A stretch of DNA of 64,000 bases from NCBI GenBank assembly GCA_023055425.1, contig JALGPY010000005.1, positions 79,215,495 through 79,279,494 of the forward strand. Direction: 5' to 3'. This document shows, piece after piece, positions 24,394 through 36,812 of the stretch (position 1 is the stretch's first letter; each line of letters opens with the position of its first letter). The notes under the pieces are model-generated. The model was not told where the DNA came from. It did no database searches and was given only the letters and a program-made list of their open reading frames with translations. The translations under genes and the position numbers were made by a program. Source of the stretch: Linanthus parryae. Taxonomy: Eukaryota > Streptophyta > Magnoliopsida > Ericales > Polemoniaceae.

Positions 24394-24739
24394 CTATATA
24401 CAAAAATATGTTCTCATTTATTTTGAGCGAAAAAGTTTGGGCCGGGGCTAAACCGCCAATTTGTTTTAACAGTCATAACCAATCAATAATGGGCGGGTTG
24501 AAGTTTATGAATCCAAAACCAATCATTTAGCCTTGCACTCTCTATATTTTGGGTAGGTTCATCTCTGACCGGTTGGTTTGGGCAGGTCACTCGGTGTTTT
24601 TAAACACCCCTAATCACAACCAAAATCATACAGGGAGACAAGGAAACAACTTACCTAGTAGAACAATGAGCTAAAACATTGGATTCTATTTTGATAAAAG
24701 AAAACATACAAAAATCAAAAAAGCTCACCATGCTCTTCA
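24394..24739. other. Unassigned spacer
   Basis: About 350 bp with GGCCGGG and GGGCGGGTT/GGGCAGGT motifs and a CACCC/GGGTG-rich end (about 24595-24612), resembling decayed hAT MITE ends. No gene and no clear boundaries. Confidence 0.4.
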
Positions 24740-26205
24740 GTCCTCCACATTGCTTAGAATAACAGCAACATCGATTCTTTTTGGCATTCAACAGGCTACT
24801 ACAATTTTGGAGTCTTAGCAAATTTGAATCTTCTTGTAATGCATATTCCTGGATGTAATGAGTGCTTGTCTTGTGGCTATATCTCCTAAAGCCAAAGGGT
24901 CAAGAGCTTCTTCAAATTGTGAGAAAATTAAAATAAAATTGACCCATCAGTGCTGAAAAATACTAAGCAAATACCTCCCAAGCTTTTTCTTGAAGTTAAC
25001 AACTGCATCAGTATGAATTTTTGCCAATACTATCAACGCTCACAACTGCAGGGGAAGGTGACAGAGAAAGAGCTACAGGAGCCAACTTCATTTTTTGTCA
25101 TAACAGTCATAAAATTTACAAATGGCCTTTTGAGCAACCTTTATGTCATTACAAATGAGGCCATTTCTTGCTCTCCAAACTTCCCAGCAAATCTGACGGA
25201 AATTCACAAGGCAATGCCCTCATCTTTCTTATCCTTAACAAGATCAACAAAAAAAAGGTATTCTCCATATCAGTTTGTCATCATCATTGCAACAGCAATC
25301 AACAAATAGCATAAAGCATGGAGCCTCTTAAATTAAAATGAGCCCCAATACTGGGATTTTATCCAATTCTCAAGAATGTATTGGGTCCTGAATCAACCAC
25401 ATAGGATAACCAGTGCACTAAAGACATATTTCGAGGAGCAAAATGTAACAATTTTAAAGAAGAGAAAGCCCAAACCTGCTTAGAGAAACTGCACAGCCTT
25501 ATAACATGCAATTATGTTTCCCGACTTTCTCCACAATGATATCAAATATCCTCAAATCATGTTAGTTCCCTTCTCTCTAAAGTTGTTGTAACTGGGATGC
25601 AGCTATTTACACATCTCCATAAGAAGACTCCAAATTTTTTTCCCGCACTTTTAGATTCCCATAAGCTCCTCAAGTTGACACTAAAGTTTGTACTTCCAAC
25701 ATCATCCCAAGGGCTAGTTGAATAAGGCATGTTCAACTTCATCAAGTAGCTATATGCTGAATTACCTGTCGGAATCCCACTCTTTGAGCCATGCCAATTT
25801 TTTTTGTCTTTACTATTTGATAAACCAGCTGAGATTGATATACTAAGTGGCCGCCTCCTCAGGACAAAAATAAAATTTTGACCAAATTGTGTTTCCACTG
25901 CCTTGCTCTCTGATCAAGAAGATTACTAACCTTTTTTAAATTGCAGCATCCGTTCCTAGGAGAGGTCACATACATGTTTTCATCCCTAGGAATTCAAGGA
26001 TATTTCCAAATATGCACCATTTAGCCACTTCCTAGGATCCATCTCCATCATTTTCTCACCAGCTTCTTCCATTCGATAATTCATTTCCATGCCTAGGACT
26101 AATTAGAAGACACTTTTGCAGTCTTAAAAGAGGAATTTGGTAAATACTTTCCTTGAAAGAACTTCTTGAATTTGAGTTTCTGCCATCTACTAACCTCCAA
26201 GTTTG
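24740..26205 (-). mobile_element. Minus-strand LINE fragment, 3' part (zinc-binding domain to tail)
   Basis: Read on the minus strand, this holds a heavily mutated LINE C-terminus. The clearest part is 25898-25557, a 113-residue zf-RVT-like frame with WHGSKSGIPTGNSAYSYL and KFGVFLWRCVNSCIPV. Further downstream on the minus strand are the segment with WEVWRARNGLICND (about 25190-25150) and a RNase H-like tail. It stops at 26205, next to the TTTAG target of the Tat element, and resumes at 40053. The 3' boundary near 24740 is approximate. Confidence 0.8.
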
Positions 26206-26210
26206 TTTAG
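26206..26210. repeat. Target-site duplication TTTAG, left copy
   Basis: TTTAG here and at 40048-40052 exactly bracket the Tat-lineage element. Confidence 0.93.
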
Positions 26211-26821
26211 TGTGTACCGGGGAATCCTTTGAGGAAGATTTGACGTACACCAAGAACTGGGGATGAGGAACACAGGAGAAGTAGGGTTGTGAGTAGGGAG
26301 AGAGTAAGACAGTAGTAACTGTATGAGAGGGAGACAGAGTTTTGGTAGAGCTTCCGCGTAGTTCAGGTGATTAGTGTTATGTAAGGAAGGGTTAACGATC
26401 ATATATATAGTGGAGAATATGACCGTTGTAGTGGGTTAATGCGCCCATTAATGGCGGCTTAATTACCTTAACCACAACGGCACGTTCATTTGCATATATA
26501 GGGACCGTTACGTACTTCGTCCGCGTATACCGCAACCGTTATGAGGTTGACCGGGTTTATGGAGCTCGTGCCATAAATCTCTCAAAGCAGTTACTAAAGG
26601 TCGCGCGCGGGCTTGGTTGTCACTCGCGCGCGACGGAACTTACTCTAGCCTACAAACCAATAAGTCCCTACAAGTCCCGTGTGGTGGTGTGCGAGGGCCC
26701 TGTCTCGCAGCCCCCACGTGGATCAGCGCGGGTGGTGATCCAGTGTATGTGGAGCACAGCTAGGTGTGCTGGATGATTGCCGCGTGGCTGTGATCCGTCT
26801 GTCTGGAAAGCACTATCTACA
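26211..26821 (-). repeat. Tat element 3' LTR (left)
   Basis: On the plus strand it begins TGTGTACCGGGGAATCC and ends GCACTATCTACA. It matches 39441-40047 closely, with only scattered substitutions and small indels, which suggests recent insertion. The GC-rich part (26598-26720) includes GCGCGCG runs. Confidence 0.93.
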
Positions 26822-26836
26822 TTAGCCCCCTTTTTG
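26822..26836 (-). promoter_or_regulatory. Tat element polypurine tract
   Basis: The plus strand reads TTAGCCCCCTTTTTG, so the minus strand has AAAAAGGGGGC immediately upstream of the 3' LTR. Confidence 0.85.
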
Positions 26837-27530
26837 CGCGTGAAGACACCTAATCGGATAGACTTCAATGCGCAAAAACCAGCGCGCGCGTCGTTGTCAC
26901 GCACCAATTCAAATACACGCAAAATCATCCCCCCTGTGTGTCATTATGACCAAGGATCCCTAGAGTCATGCCTTATGTTCTTTTAGGGTTTTAGGCGTGA
27001 CATCAGCGTCGGCCGGTGATTGCGCGATTCGGCGGTGACGGTTGCGATTCGACTACTGAAAGGACGTGACTCTTCGGTGTTTTTGAATAAATACCCTTCG
27101 TCCTCCATTGTTGCAAAGTATTGCTTCTCTCTCTAAAGTGGATGTTTTCTGAGATCCTCCGAGAGCAAATACAGATAATCAATCACCAGTTCTTCCTTGC
27201 AAATCGTCTTCTTCAAATCGCTTCATCATCACAAGGTTGGCTTTGTTCAATTTAAATTAGTGCACTCCATGCCTTTGAACTGTTTTGAATTTGGGAAACC
27301 CAGAATCGTTTGAAATACGCCATTGCTTGATACATTTGAAGAGGTTTCTTCTAAAACCCTAAAAGATTAAAATGACTAAAGACGATGATTTTTGCAATTC
27401 TAAACTCGAAACTGTTCATCTTCTCAAATTAACGATCTCAAAACCCAGATTTTTTTTTCTGAAATATGCTCTTGAACTTGAGACTAAAAGTGGATATATT
27501 TCTCCCCCTTTTTCTTGCTTTACTGTAGAA

Positions 27531-29396
27531 ATGGCCAAGACCAAAGCGACCAAATCTGTGAAGGAACCCGAAGAAATCCCTGATCTTCCCAAGACCTTAT
27601 GGAAGAAAGCTCCATATCTTGGTGGAGAAGACTTTTATCATGCTAGAGCTAAAGTAAGGAATTTACCAGATCCCGCTACTGAAGATCTGCTACTGTTGAA
27701 CCCTCTTACCAATCAAGCCAGGTTGGAGTTAACTGACGCCAAGGATGTGGTGAGATTAGGTTTTGAAAATGGGTTCTTCCCCCATACTGACATTTCTACC
27801 CAGAACTTCGTGCAAAAGATGGATTCAATGGATGAGTGGATTGACCATGTGATGACTCACCATGCCATTATGCTAGACCAAGCTGGGATCTATTATGTTG
27901 TTAGGACTACGAAGGATGCTGCCGTGAAGCTGGATCAGACCATGCTTCTAAACCTTTTTTCGCGATACTCACCTGCGACTCATACTTTTCACTTTGCTGA
28001 GTTTGAGGCCGCCCCCACTTTGGAAGATGTCCAAATACTGTATGAGCTTTCACCCATGGGCGAAGTCGATCCCTTGGCTGCTCTGAAGCCTGGTCCAGAA
28101 CTCGCTCTTTATGCGCAGATGGAGGAGTGTTTAACCGAGGTAAAGAAAATTTCCATCCGCTGGACATCTGCAGAAGTTCTACCCACATGCCAGTTGGTTG
28201 AGACCTCCGCGAAAAATACTTGGGGAAAATGGGTGCAATACTTCTTTCGCGATTATGCGAGTGGTAAAATCACCAAAGAGATACTGGAGAGGGACCCAAA
28301 AGTGAAAAATTATGTCGAAGGAAAGGGGTATCATTTGACCTTGTGCGGCTTCCTCTGTGCCTGGATGTCGCGATACTGGATCGATGGTCATCCTCATGAC
28401 GGGGTCTTTTATCATGTCTTGCCCCTTGCTATCAAGCTGACTCTTGGCCAGAAGGTCGCCCTTGGGCCTCTAGTGCTAGGAACTCTGTATCATCGGCTAG
28501 ACCAACTTGTGGTTGCAATGGAGGAGTCGCGTGGGCGTCTTGATGTGTTGACTTTTGTCAACATTTCATTTCTTACCATGTGGGTCTTTGAAAGGTGGCC
28601 CCCTTATGCTACCGTCCCTTCGAGACCCAATTCTTGGAACGCTCCGAGTGCGAAGAATGCACTTCGAAGTGGGAGAGCTGCCCGATGGTATAGGACCAAC
28701 CCTCCCAAGTGTTCATGGAGTTTGGTATGCGACGATCGGACAAAATTTACAGCCAGGCCCTACACTACTCGCCTTGATAATGTGAAATTTTTCCCGAGGC
28801 TGTACCCTAGTAGAGATGGCTCCCTCTCTGAAGATACTCTCCTCAGGGAAGATGATTTCTACAGGGAATTCCTCTGCTGGTTCTTGAGAGGCTCACTGTC
28901 TGCCCTTGCCGAAAATGTTTCTGAAATAACTTCCAAGTATGAGCGGATCACAGTCGATGTTGACCCAACTCGCGTCTCACCCCAATTTGGCTTTGACGCA
29001 GTGGCGCCTTCTATTTGGCCTAAGTCGGTGAATAGAGATTGCTACAAGCGACTGCTGACAAGGAAATGTAAATCTATCCTTCTTAGAAACTTACCTTTCA
29101 CCCAGCCTTCGAGGAAACGTGTAGGTCACCTTACCAAGAATTGGATCGCTTACAGGAACTCTCAACAGACCAAATTTGATGTATCCTCACCTCCCCGTCT
29201 TAGCAAAGCTCCTGCGATCAAAAAGAATACTTTCCCGTTCCGTCAGAACTGCAGTTTGGACGATTCAAAGTATGGATTTTATTCCCTGCTTGATATTGAC
29301 AACCACTTGTGTCCGGCCACGATTCTTGAGGAGAATATGACTGCTGTTAGGGGCGGAGTTGTACGTGTGATCCAGTACAGCGAAGATTTTGCCAAG
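27531..29396 (+). CDS. Antisense ORF of the Tat element: plant mobile domain protein, exon 1
   Basis: A 622-codon open segment antisense to gag-pol. I start it at ATG 27531 (GAAATGGCC context, MAKTKATK). The frame is open back to ATG 27372, but that stretch reads like 5' UTR. It carries a plant mobile domain (aminotransferase-like) fold: the SMDEWIDHVMTHH block, LFSRYSPATHTFHFAEFEAA, LEDVQILYELSP and later LGPLVLGTLYHRLDQ. Domestic relatives act in nucleus-linked silencing, and transposon-borne versions are known in Tat elements; their role there is not settled. Exon 1 ends at a GCCAAG|GTAAAC donor (29396) and joins in phase to 29473. It is the longest intact frame in the window. Confidence 0.82.
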
Positions 29397-29472
29397 GTAA
29401 ACAATTCTCCTTCATGCTTGAAGGACTTCTCTCTTTAAAACGTTGAGACTTACATAAGATTTTATTTTTCAG

Positions 29473-31365
29473 TTCTGCTTGAGGAGATTCACATCCAGAG
29501 ACCGTTGCCCATCACTGGTCAATTCCATTGTTAAAGCAAAAAGACAAAAGAGGGAAATACTTCTAGAGATGGAATTGGCTCCCAAAGTGGAGGCTCGGAT
29601 ACGCGAGGAGATGGACGTATTTGCTCGCTCCCTGATAGACAACGATGTTGAGGTGGACGCAGAGGTTGCCCCGAAAGCTAAAAAGCAAAAACAGAAGGGA
29701 ATTGTGATTTCTTTGCCTCCCAGGGACGCTCCAGCTTCATCGCCTGGGAAGTCCCCTGTTTCCAAGGGTAAAGGCAAGGGACGCATGCAGGGCAAGATAC
29801 AAAAATATCTCGCGGTTGAGACGTTCATCCCCTTTGATCAGGAAGAAGAAGCTGAGGAGGAAGAAGGAAGAGAAGAATAAGGAGAAGAAGAAAGTGGCGA
29901 AGACGAAAGAGAGGAAGAATAAAGAGAGGAGATTGGAGAAGAAAGTTCCGAAGGTAACTCAAATGAACTTATCTTCTTTAAATCATGGATTTCTCCGCAG
30001 TGTTCTTAACTATTTTTTTCGCAGATGATGATACAGAGACCATCAGTGGCCTTTTGGCCAAAGAAAGGAGGAAGACAAAGGGGTCTCGCTCAGATGCGTC
30101 CAGTGAGCCTATAGACGAAGCTAGAATCGCTGAATCTAAAAGAATGGTCGCTGAGGCAGAAGAGAGAAGGAGAAAGCGTGAGGAAGATGACATTGAGACC
30201 ATGAAGAGAAGAAGTCTGGAATGAGAGAGAGAGATGCTGAAGCTGAGCATGTAGGAGAGACTGGTGTGATTGAGGAGATGGAAGCAGAGGATGCTGGAGC
30301 TGAAGTTCATGGAAATGAACAGGTCATGGAAGACATAGCATCGCATGAAAATGTCGATGTTCCAACGGATGCTCCTGAGCAACAAGAACCTCTCGTGGAT
30401 GAAGAATTCCTTAGGCAAGCAGAAAACAACTGAGGCATCTCGCAACCATCACACACGAATGTAGACGTCCCAACAGGGATCACAGTTGGCGGCGGAAGTG
30501 GCGGTCCTCCCACTATCACAACTGTTGTTGAAGTTAGTGGTGTTAATATTCCACCCGTTTCTTCAAGTGTTACTACTCCTGAAAGTGATCCAGGGCCTCA
30601 ACAAAGTCCTGCTATTCCTTCCGTTGAGATGGAACTTTTCCAAGTTCCCACCGCATGGAGTTTTTGGGGTTCGCAGGCGGGAGCTGCCATCGCACCTGTC
30701 ACTACTTATGTCATTCCTTATAACTACAATGAAAGTGAGGTTCAGGCTGACAGGCAGGCAATGCGGCGAGGAGATGCTTCAGCTTTCCCTATTATGCGCA
30801 TTCCTTCTTTACATGAAATCCTCGAAGAAACTGGTATACTATAGTGTTGCCATATGTCATACTCTGTCTTTGTTAGAAATTTAAATTCCTAAACATGTCA
30901 TTTTTTTAGGAATGAGGCAACCTGATGTGGATTGGCTCATAAAGATGCGCCTTTCGTACCCGTGGTCGTTTGCGAGAGCTCTAGAGTTGGATCCCTTTGA
31001 CAGAAGATTTTTCTTGACTGAAGCCACCTGGATTTTAGAGCAATTGTCTGCGAAAAACCCTGCTACCATCTCAACTGATAATGCGCGGTCGCTCTATGAT
31101 ACATGCAAGAGACTTCAAGTTAAAGCTCAAGGAAGGTTGGACTTTGGATTCCTTTTCACCCAAATCCTCACATCAGCAATGCTACCGCAACCTCGCGTTT
31201 GAAAAGAGGAAATTGGAAGAGCAAAAGAAGAAGGCTGAGGAAGCTGCCAATCTCTTCCACTCGATGAAGGCCAGTTATGAAAAGCTAAAACAAGAGGTTA
31301 ACCAAGCAAAAGAAACGTCGCTCCTGTTTTCACCAGAAGACCCTCTAATCAAGGATTTATTTTGA
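29473..31365 (+). pseudogene. Antisense plant mobile domain gene, exons 2-4 (basic, acidic and coiled-coil tail)
   Basis: Three further exons join in phase by GT-AG junctions: 29473-29953, 30025-30833 and 30910-31365. Exon 2 starts FCLRRFTSRD, then a basic KKQKQK region and a Glu-rich tract. Exon 3 is Glu/Arg-rich, then Val/Thr/Pro-rich, ending LHEILEETG. Exon 4 has MRQPDVDWLIKMRLSYPWSF and a Lys/Glu coiled coil (FEKRKLEEQKKKAEEAA). Damage: stops at 29878 and 29920 in the Glu-rich tract, a frame change near 30222, a stop at 30431 and a frame change near 31170. A short further exon near 31860-31940 is possible. So the gene as a whole is probably broken even though exon 1 is open. Confidence 0.68.
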
Positions 31366-32350
31366 GAGTTGCGCACGCATATTATAATGCTTCCTTTTTT
31401 TTCAAACACTGGGAATTCTATGTTAGCTTTTGCTCTTTTGAAAGATGTTCTTCTCGTGCTTTAATGCTATATCAATTGTGACGTCATGCTTTGACGTAAT
31501 TACCTCGATTACTGCGTTTTAATTTATTAATTAAGAGTGCTTACCGTGCAGTGGGCCCCCTTGTTATCATGACCTTTCCTCAATAAATAGGGTAATTGAT
31601 AGCCTTATCAATTAAATAGGGCGTGCTGCCGTATCGTCGTAGCCTTTAGTAGGGTAATTGATTCTTACCCGTTTATGAGGCGTTGCTGACTCAGCGAAGG
31701 AACTGAAGAGTCCCTTTTGAACTCTGCATAAACCTCCCTTCTTGCTATTTGGTTCTTCATCAAAGTTGTTTCCCGTGAGTCCTCGCGACTGCCGGTATGG
31801 GCCCTTGACCTTTGTTGATTCATATCAGGTCTGGGCTTTTTAAACCTGAGTTGGTGCCTTGTGCTATAGAAATAGCTCCCAAGAAGCTCTTCGGAAAGCC
31901 CTTTGACCCACCTGATCTATTTGAAGATCATTTGCGCAAGGTTTCCTGTTGGAACGAAGATTCTTTCTTCTTCATTATGCTTCCAGAAATTGTCTCCAGC
32001 AACTTTTCGGCGGAGCACAATCTGGTACCAGTTCCACTACCAGTATGTAACGAACGGTGTGCATCTTTTCCGGTTCTCCGACAGAGAACTATTTGCCACC
32101 ATTGTTTCGAACAAGGTGTGACGAGTGTTTGTGCTCGTATTTTGTGCACAGTCAGCTTCCTGCCCCATGAGTTGTTCTCCCATTTGTTCTTCACGTCTGC
32201 AGCCTTCATGGCGTGAAGTTCATTTGGCATCTCACCCGGGTAGTAGTACGAATAAGAGCTCTGTTTTGATCTAGGACGTTGACGACAGCGTCATGGTCAT
32301 CGTTTTAGCAGTCGTAGATTCAGGCTTTAGATTAGGGATTTCCCCTCATT
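31366..32350. other. Tat element untranslated region beyond the antisense gene
   Basis: No strong domain. Frames at 31812-32216 and 31903-32121 overlap and may be decayed 3' exons of the antisense gene (KLFGKPFDPPDLFEDHL), but no clean splice pair fixes them. Confidence 0.45.
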
Positions 32351-32364
32351 TAAGCTTTTACTTG

Positions 32365-32835
32365 TAAGCTGCTATCTAGACAGATAAATTGTAAGCCATA
32401 TTTGACTGTTATGAAAATATGCATCTTCATTCGATGATTTGTCTGCCACGATAAATTGTAATTTCGCGTGCAAACTTGCTATATGAAGAAACAAATTTTG
32501 TGTATCTATCGCAGTTATATCCAAATAGTGTTTGAATAATTTTCTATCTAAAACAGATAGGCTTTATATCGCACGAGAGCGTTGTTGCTATTGCTGCTAT
32601 CTAGGCACATAGGCTTTTAGATCACTCAAGATCATGATTCGATATAGATGCTATCTAGGCAGATAGGCTTTGGATCGCATGGAATAATATGTTGTTACGG
32701 CTGCTATCTGGGCAGATAGGCTTTGGATCGCATGGGATCATATTTTGTTATAACTGCTATCTAGGCAGATAGGCTTTTGATCGAAGAGGATCACATCTTG
32801 TTGTAGCTTCTATCTAGGCAGATAGGCTTTGGATA
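32365..32835. repeat. Tandem repeats with CTATCT...AGATAG palindromes in the Tat element
   Basis: About seven imperfect units of roughly 55-65 bp, each containing GCTATCTAGGCAGATAGGCTT followed by TGGATCGCATGGGATCAT-like sequence. The core CTATCT-AGGC-AGATAG is a short perfect hairpin repeated in most units. It sits between pol and the antisense gene, a place where Tat/Ogre elements often carry tandem repeats. Confidence 0.85.
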
Positions 32836-32888
32836 AATTTAAACAATGTGAACAGACAAGTAACTAAAATAATGGAGACAACAATTCA

Positions 32889-32975
32889 ATAAAGTTCTCT
32901 CATATGGGAGAGTCATTATTATTAAGGCACCCTCATATGGGAGGAGCATGAGAACAAATTCCTCATATGGGACGA
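32889..32975. repeat. Three copies of CTCATATGGGA
   Basis: CTCATATGGGA occurs three times at about 32898, 32931 and 32962 with ~31-33 bp spacing, just downstream of the pol end. Confidence 0.6.
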
Positions 32976-33063
32976 AATAGTGTAGGATACATGAGGAAAC
33001 TAGACTTTTTGAATCAAAAGTAACGAAAGCAACAGACTTTGACATAAAAAATAAAGAGATGGG

Positions 33064-34671
33064 CTAAGGATAATACTTTTTGGTCCATCGCATATTGATT
33101 GGGCTTGGGGTTGTTACAGTCCCATGAAGTCTCTGGATTGTGCAGTAACCGCTGTCGAAGACTTCTTTAACTTCAAATGGCCCTTCCCAGTTAGCTGCGA
33201 ATTTCGGATGGGCTGCCTCCCGCATGCAATGATCTGAAGCTCGCAGAACCAAGTCCCCAACTGCAAAGTCTCGGTGCTGAACCGTTTTATTGTACGCGCA
33301 AGCGATTCTTTCCTTATATCTCGTGTTAGCTCTCTTAGCCTATTCACGCTTTTCTTCCAGCAGAATCAGATCGTGATCACGTTGATTTTCATACAAGGCA
33401 TGAAAGGCTAATCTTGCAGAGTTGACTTTTATTTCTGCTGGTACAACAGCTTCAGCTCCGTAACATAAGAGAAACGAGGAAACTCCAGTGGGGGTCCTCG
33501 ACGAAGTGCGATACGCCCATAAATCCAAATTTAGAGAATTCGTCAACTTCTTATGATCATCCGCGACCATCTTACTCAGAATCCTTAGCAGCGTCTTGTA
33601 GGTTGCTTCCGCTTGACCATTCTCTTTCGGGTAATAAGGCGTGGAGCAAATCTGCCTTATGTTGTATTCTGCCAGTTTCGCAGCCACCTGACGATTCACA
33701 AAAGGAGTGTCGTTGTCCAAGAGGATAGTATTGGGGATCCCAAACTGGTATATGATGTTCTCTTGAACGAAGTTAACAACCGCAAGCGCATTTGCTGTTT
33801 TGAGCGGCACTGCTTCCACCCACTTAGTAAATTGCTCCGTTGCAGTCAAGATGAACTGATTTTCATGTGAGGCTGGTCGAATGGGACCGATAAAGTCTAA
33901 AGCCCAGGTGTGGAATGGCCAAGGTTTCCCTAATGCGTGTAAATCTACAGCGGGAGCATGCACGAGATTACCCTTGAACTGACACTCTTAACATATTTTA
34001 ACCTTGGTGCGGCAGTCTGCTTCCATTGTGGGCCAAAAATAACCAACGGTGAGGAGTTGTCTGCATAGCTTCGCACCTCCCTGATGCTCCACTTGATGAG
34101 ATAGGTCCATCACCTCTTGCGCTTCTTGGCTATCTAGACATCTGAGTAGATTACCCTCGTGGCCTCTTCGCCAAAGTATGTTTTCCCGCACGACATATCG
34201 AGCCGCCTTTATTTTAAGCTTCTCAGCTTCTTTCCTCTGATTGGGCTCGATTCCTTTTGTCAAATAGTCAAAGAGTGGCTTCCTCCAATATGTGTCATCA
34301 TCAATCGCAGCAATCTCCAAAGAGTCTTTAATCAATGTGCAGCTCTTGCAATTCCCTTGAATGATTGCGGCGAACGTGGACATATCCGGCCAATGAATCC
34401 CATATCTCTGGGCTTTTCGATAAACAGAAACTTCATTTTCCCCACAAGAGTGTTGGTGGATCTTTTCCAATAATGCCTGTCCCTCCTGCTGCGAGACGCA
34501 CCGCATGAGTATTCCTCCTGGACCCTTAAAGTAGAGGGAATTATCGTGTACGCAGTATCCCTTGGTGGATGTCCAACTTTCTTTGCTTGTTCCCTCAGCA
34601 ATCGCGCGCAGTATTGGCTTTCTCCAATCCTTATCTTCTGCAGATTCCTCTTGGCATTCCTCCTGCGTCAA
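33064..34671 (-). pseudogene. Tat element integrase
   Basis: Minus strand. 34671-33988 contains the end of the RNase H linker and the integrase zinc finger (HQVEHQGG...GYFWP). 33963-33340 is the catalytic core with WALDFIGPI, LDNDTPF and ENGQAEATYKTLL, the D-D-E signature regions. 33252-33064 is the C-terminal part (AANWEGPFEVKEVF, RWTKKYYP). Breaks separate the three parts near 33965 (a TAA stop) and 33345. Integrase would insert the cDNA and produce the 5-bp TSD seen at the ends. Confidence 0.88.
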
Positions 34672-34892
34672 GGCTGGGGTTGCTCTAACCTCGATTAAAA
34701 TTCTCGCTGGGCATTTTTCCGCACAAATTTTGGATCCCAGGGTGGCTAAAGCATCCGCGTGCCGATTATCAGCTCTAGGCGTGTGCTCGTACTAGACATC
34801 ACAAAATTGCTGCACCAGCTTCTGCACCATAGTCTGATAAGGCAACAAATTGACCTCCTTAAACCCATATTCGCCCGAAGCTTGCTTGACGA

Positions 34893-36812
34893 TTAGCTTG
34901 GAGTCCCCCATGACCATAAAATTGCTAACTTCCAATGCCTTGGCCGCGCGGAGTCCTGCGATAGGTCCTCGTACTCTGCTTCATTCTTCGTTACTGGAAA
35001 ATCTACCTTGGTGGACATTTGGATGACCTCCCCATCTGGCTTAGTCAGAACGATGCCAATTCCACCTCCTTTCCTTGTCAACGACCCGTCAAAATGAAGC
35101 TTCCAATATGGTGAGTCGATTGCATAGATCTCAGGTCCTTCTGGCTCCTCTTCTATCATGGGTTCATAGCTGTTCTCTGGGAACTGTGCTAAAAGGTCTG
35201 CCACTGCTTGCGATTTAATTGCTTTTGGACGAGCACACGTAATATCGTACTGCGAGATGGTCATGTATCACTTTGCTAATCTTCCGCAGGGAGAAGAGTG
35301 ACTCAATAGATACCGTATGGGGTCGCTTTTTGTAATCACTACGAATTTGTGTGAGGCGAAATAATGCTTCAATTTCTCTATTACAAAAAATAAAGCGAGT
35401 CAGTGACGCTCAATATCTGTGTACCTTGACTCAGCCGGCTGTACCACACGAGAGATATAATAAATTGGACTTTCCCCTTTCATGTTCTTGGGCTAGCAGT
35501 GCCCATATGGATTTCTTGCTCGATGTCAGGTACAAAAAAAGTGGTGAGCCCAACTACGGTGCAATCATTACTCTTGGCGATGTCAGCATGTCCTTCAACT
35601 TCCCAAATGCGGCTTCATGTTCATCTGTCCAACTATAAACAGCATTCTTTTTTAGGAGATCGCCGAAGCGGAAGGTCAGTTCTGCAAGTTTTGGGATAAA
35701 TCTCCGCAGATAAGACAGCTTTCCCAAGAATGTCTTCAGAGTGCTTTGATTGTGCGGTGCTGTCATGCTAGTGATAGCTGAAATTTTTGCAGGGTCAGGT
35801 TCAATTCCCTGACGATGGATCACACAACCCAAGAACTTCCCCGAAGTAACTCCGAACGCACATTTCATGGGGTTCATCTTTAATTGGAAACTTCTGCATC
35901 TTTCGAATACCTTTCGCAGGTCTCCCAGGTGGTCTGCTTCTTCCCTTGAATTAATAACCAGGTCATCAAAATAGAACTCTACCTTCTGATGCATCATGTC
36001 ATGGAAAAGAGCCATCATTGCTCGCTGATAAGTCGCACCTGCATTCTTTAGCCCAAAGGGCATAACTGTGTAATTAAAGACCCCAACTGGCGTGATGAAC
36101 GCAGTTTTTCTTGCATCCTCATGATCCATTTTGATCTGGTTATATCCAGTGAAACCATACATAAAGATGAACATCCGATGTCCTGCATTAGAGTCGATGA
36201 GCAAGTCGATGTTGGGCGGTGGAAAATCGTCCTTTGGGCAGAAACGATTAAGTTCTCTGAAGTCCTCGCAGAAGGAAGCTGCCCATTCTTCTTTACCACT
36301 GGTACTATGTTGGCCAACCAGGTGGGATGATGATTGGGCTCGATGAATTTAGCATTCAGCAACTTGACTATTTCTTGCTTGATCTTCACATTTATCTCTG
36401 GTATGAAGCTTCTCGCACTCTGCTTTACTGGTTTGGATCCTGGGACAACATCCAATCTGTGCATTGTTACACTCGTGTCCAGACCGGGCATTTCATCATA
36501 TTCCCAAGCAAACACATCCTTGTACTCTGTTAGCAGCTGCAGCAGTTTTGCTTCCTCCTCGCTTGTGAGGTATGCACTCAGGAAGACGGGCCTTTTCTTC
36601 TCTTCATGTGGGCTTAGTAACACTTCCTTCAGTTCCTCTTTCTGCGGCTTTGGCTTGTCTTCCATGCACTCATGCACTTCTTTCAACTTGTCCTCCGGTA
36701 CATCTGACCTCAGCTTGTCCTTCTCCGGGCCCTGCTCAAGTTGATTGATTTGCCCAGGTATATCCCCATGTTTGGATGGGGTACCCCCGCGCACCTTCAT
36801 ATGAGGTAGCAT
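34893..36812 (-). pseudogene. Tat element reverse transcriptase and two RNase H domains
   Basis: Minus strand. 36812-36048 begins with a charged linker, then the RT start (PVFLSAYLTSEEEAKLLQLL, FAWEYDEMPGLD, KFIEPNHHPTWLANIVPVVK); a frameshift lies near 36285. 36204-35554 holds YNQIKM, MPFGLKNAGATYQRAM and the catalytic YFDD (usual Ty3 form YVDD), then FLGKLSYLRRFIP and the start of RNase H. Further stops follow to 35264. 35264-34893 contains a second RNase H with WKLHFDGSLTRKGGGIGIVL, the archaeal-type domain typical of Tat elements. The copy is inactive. Confidence 0.9.

Noticed and set aside
32365..32835. Regularly spaced palindromic repeats considered as a CRISPR-like array
   Set aside because: Units are contiguous imperfect tandem repeats within a plant retrotransposon, with no unique spacers and no cas genes.
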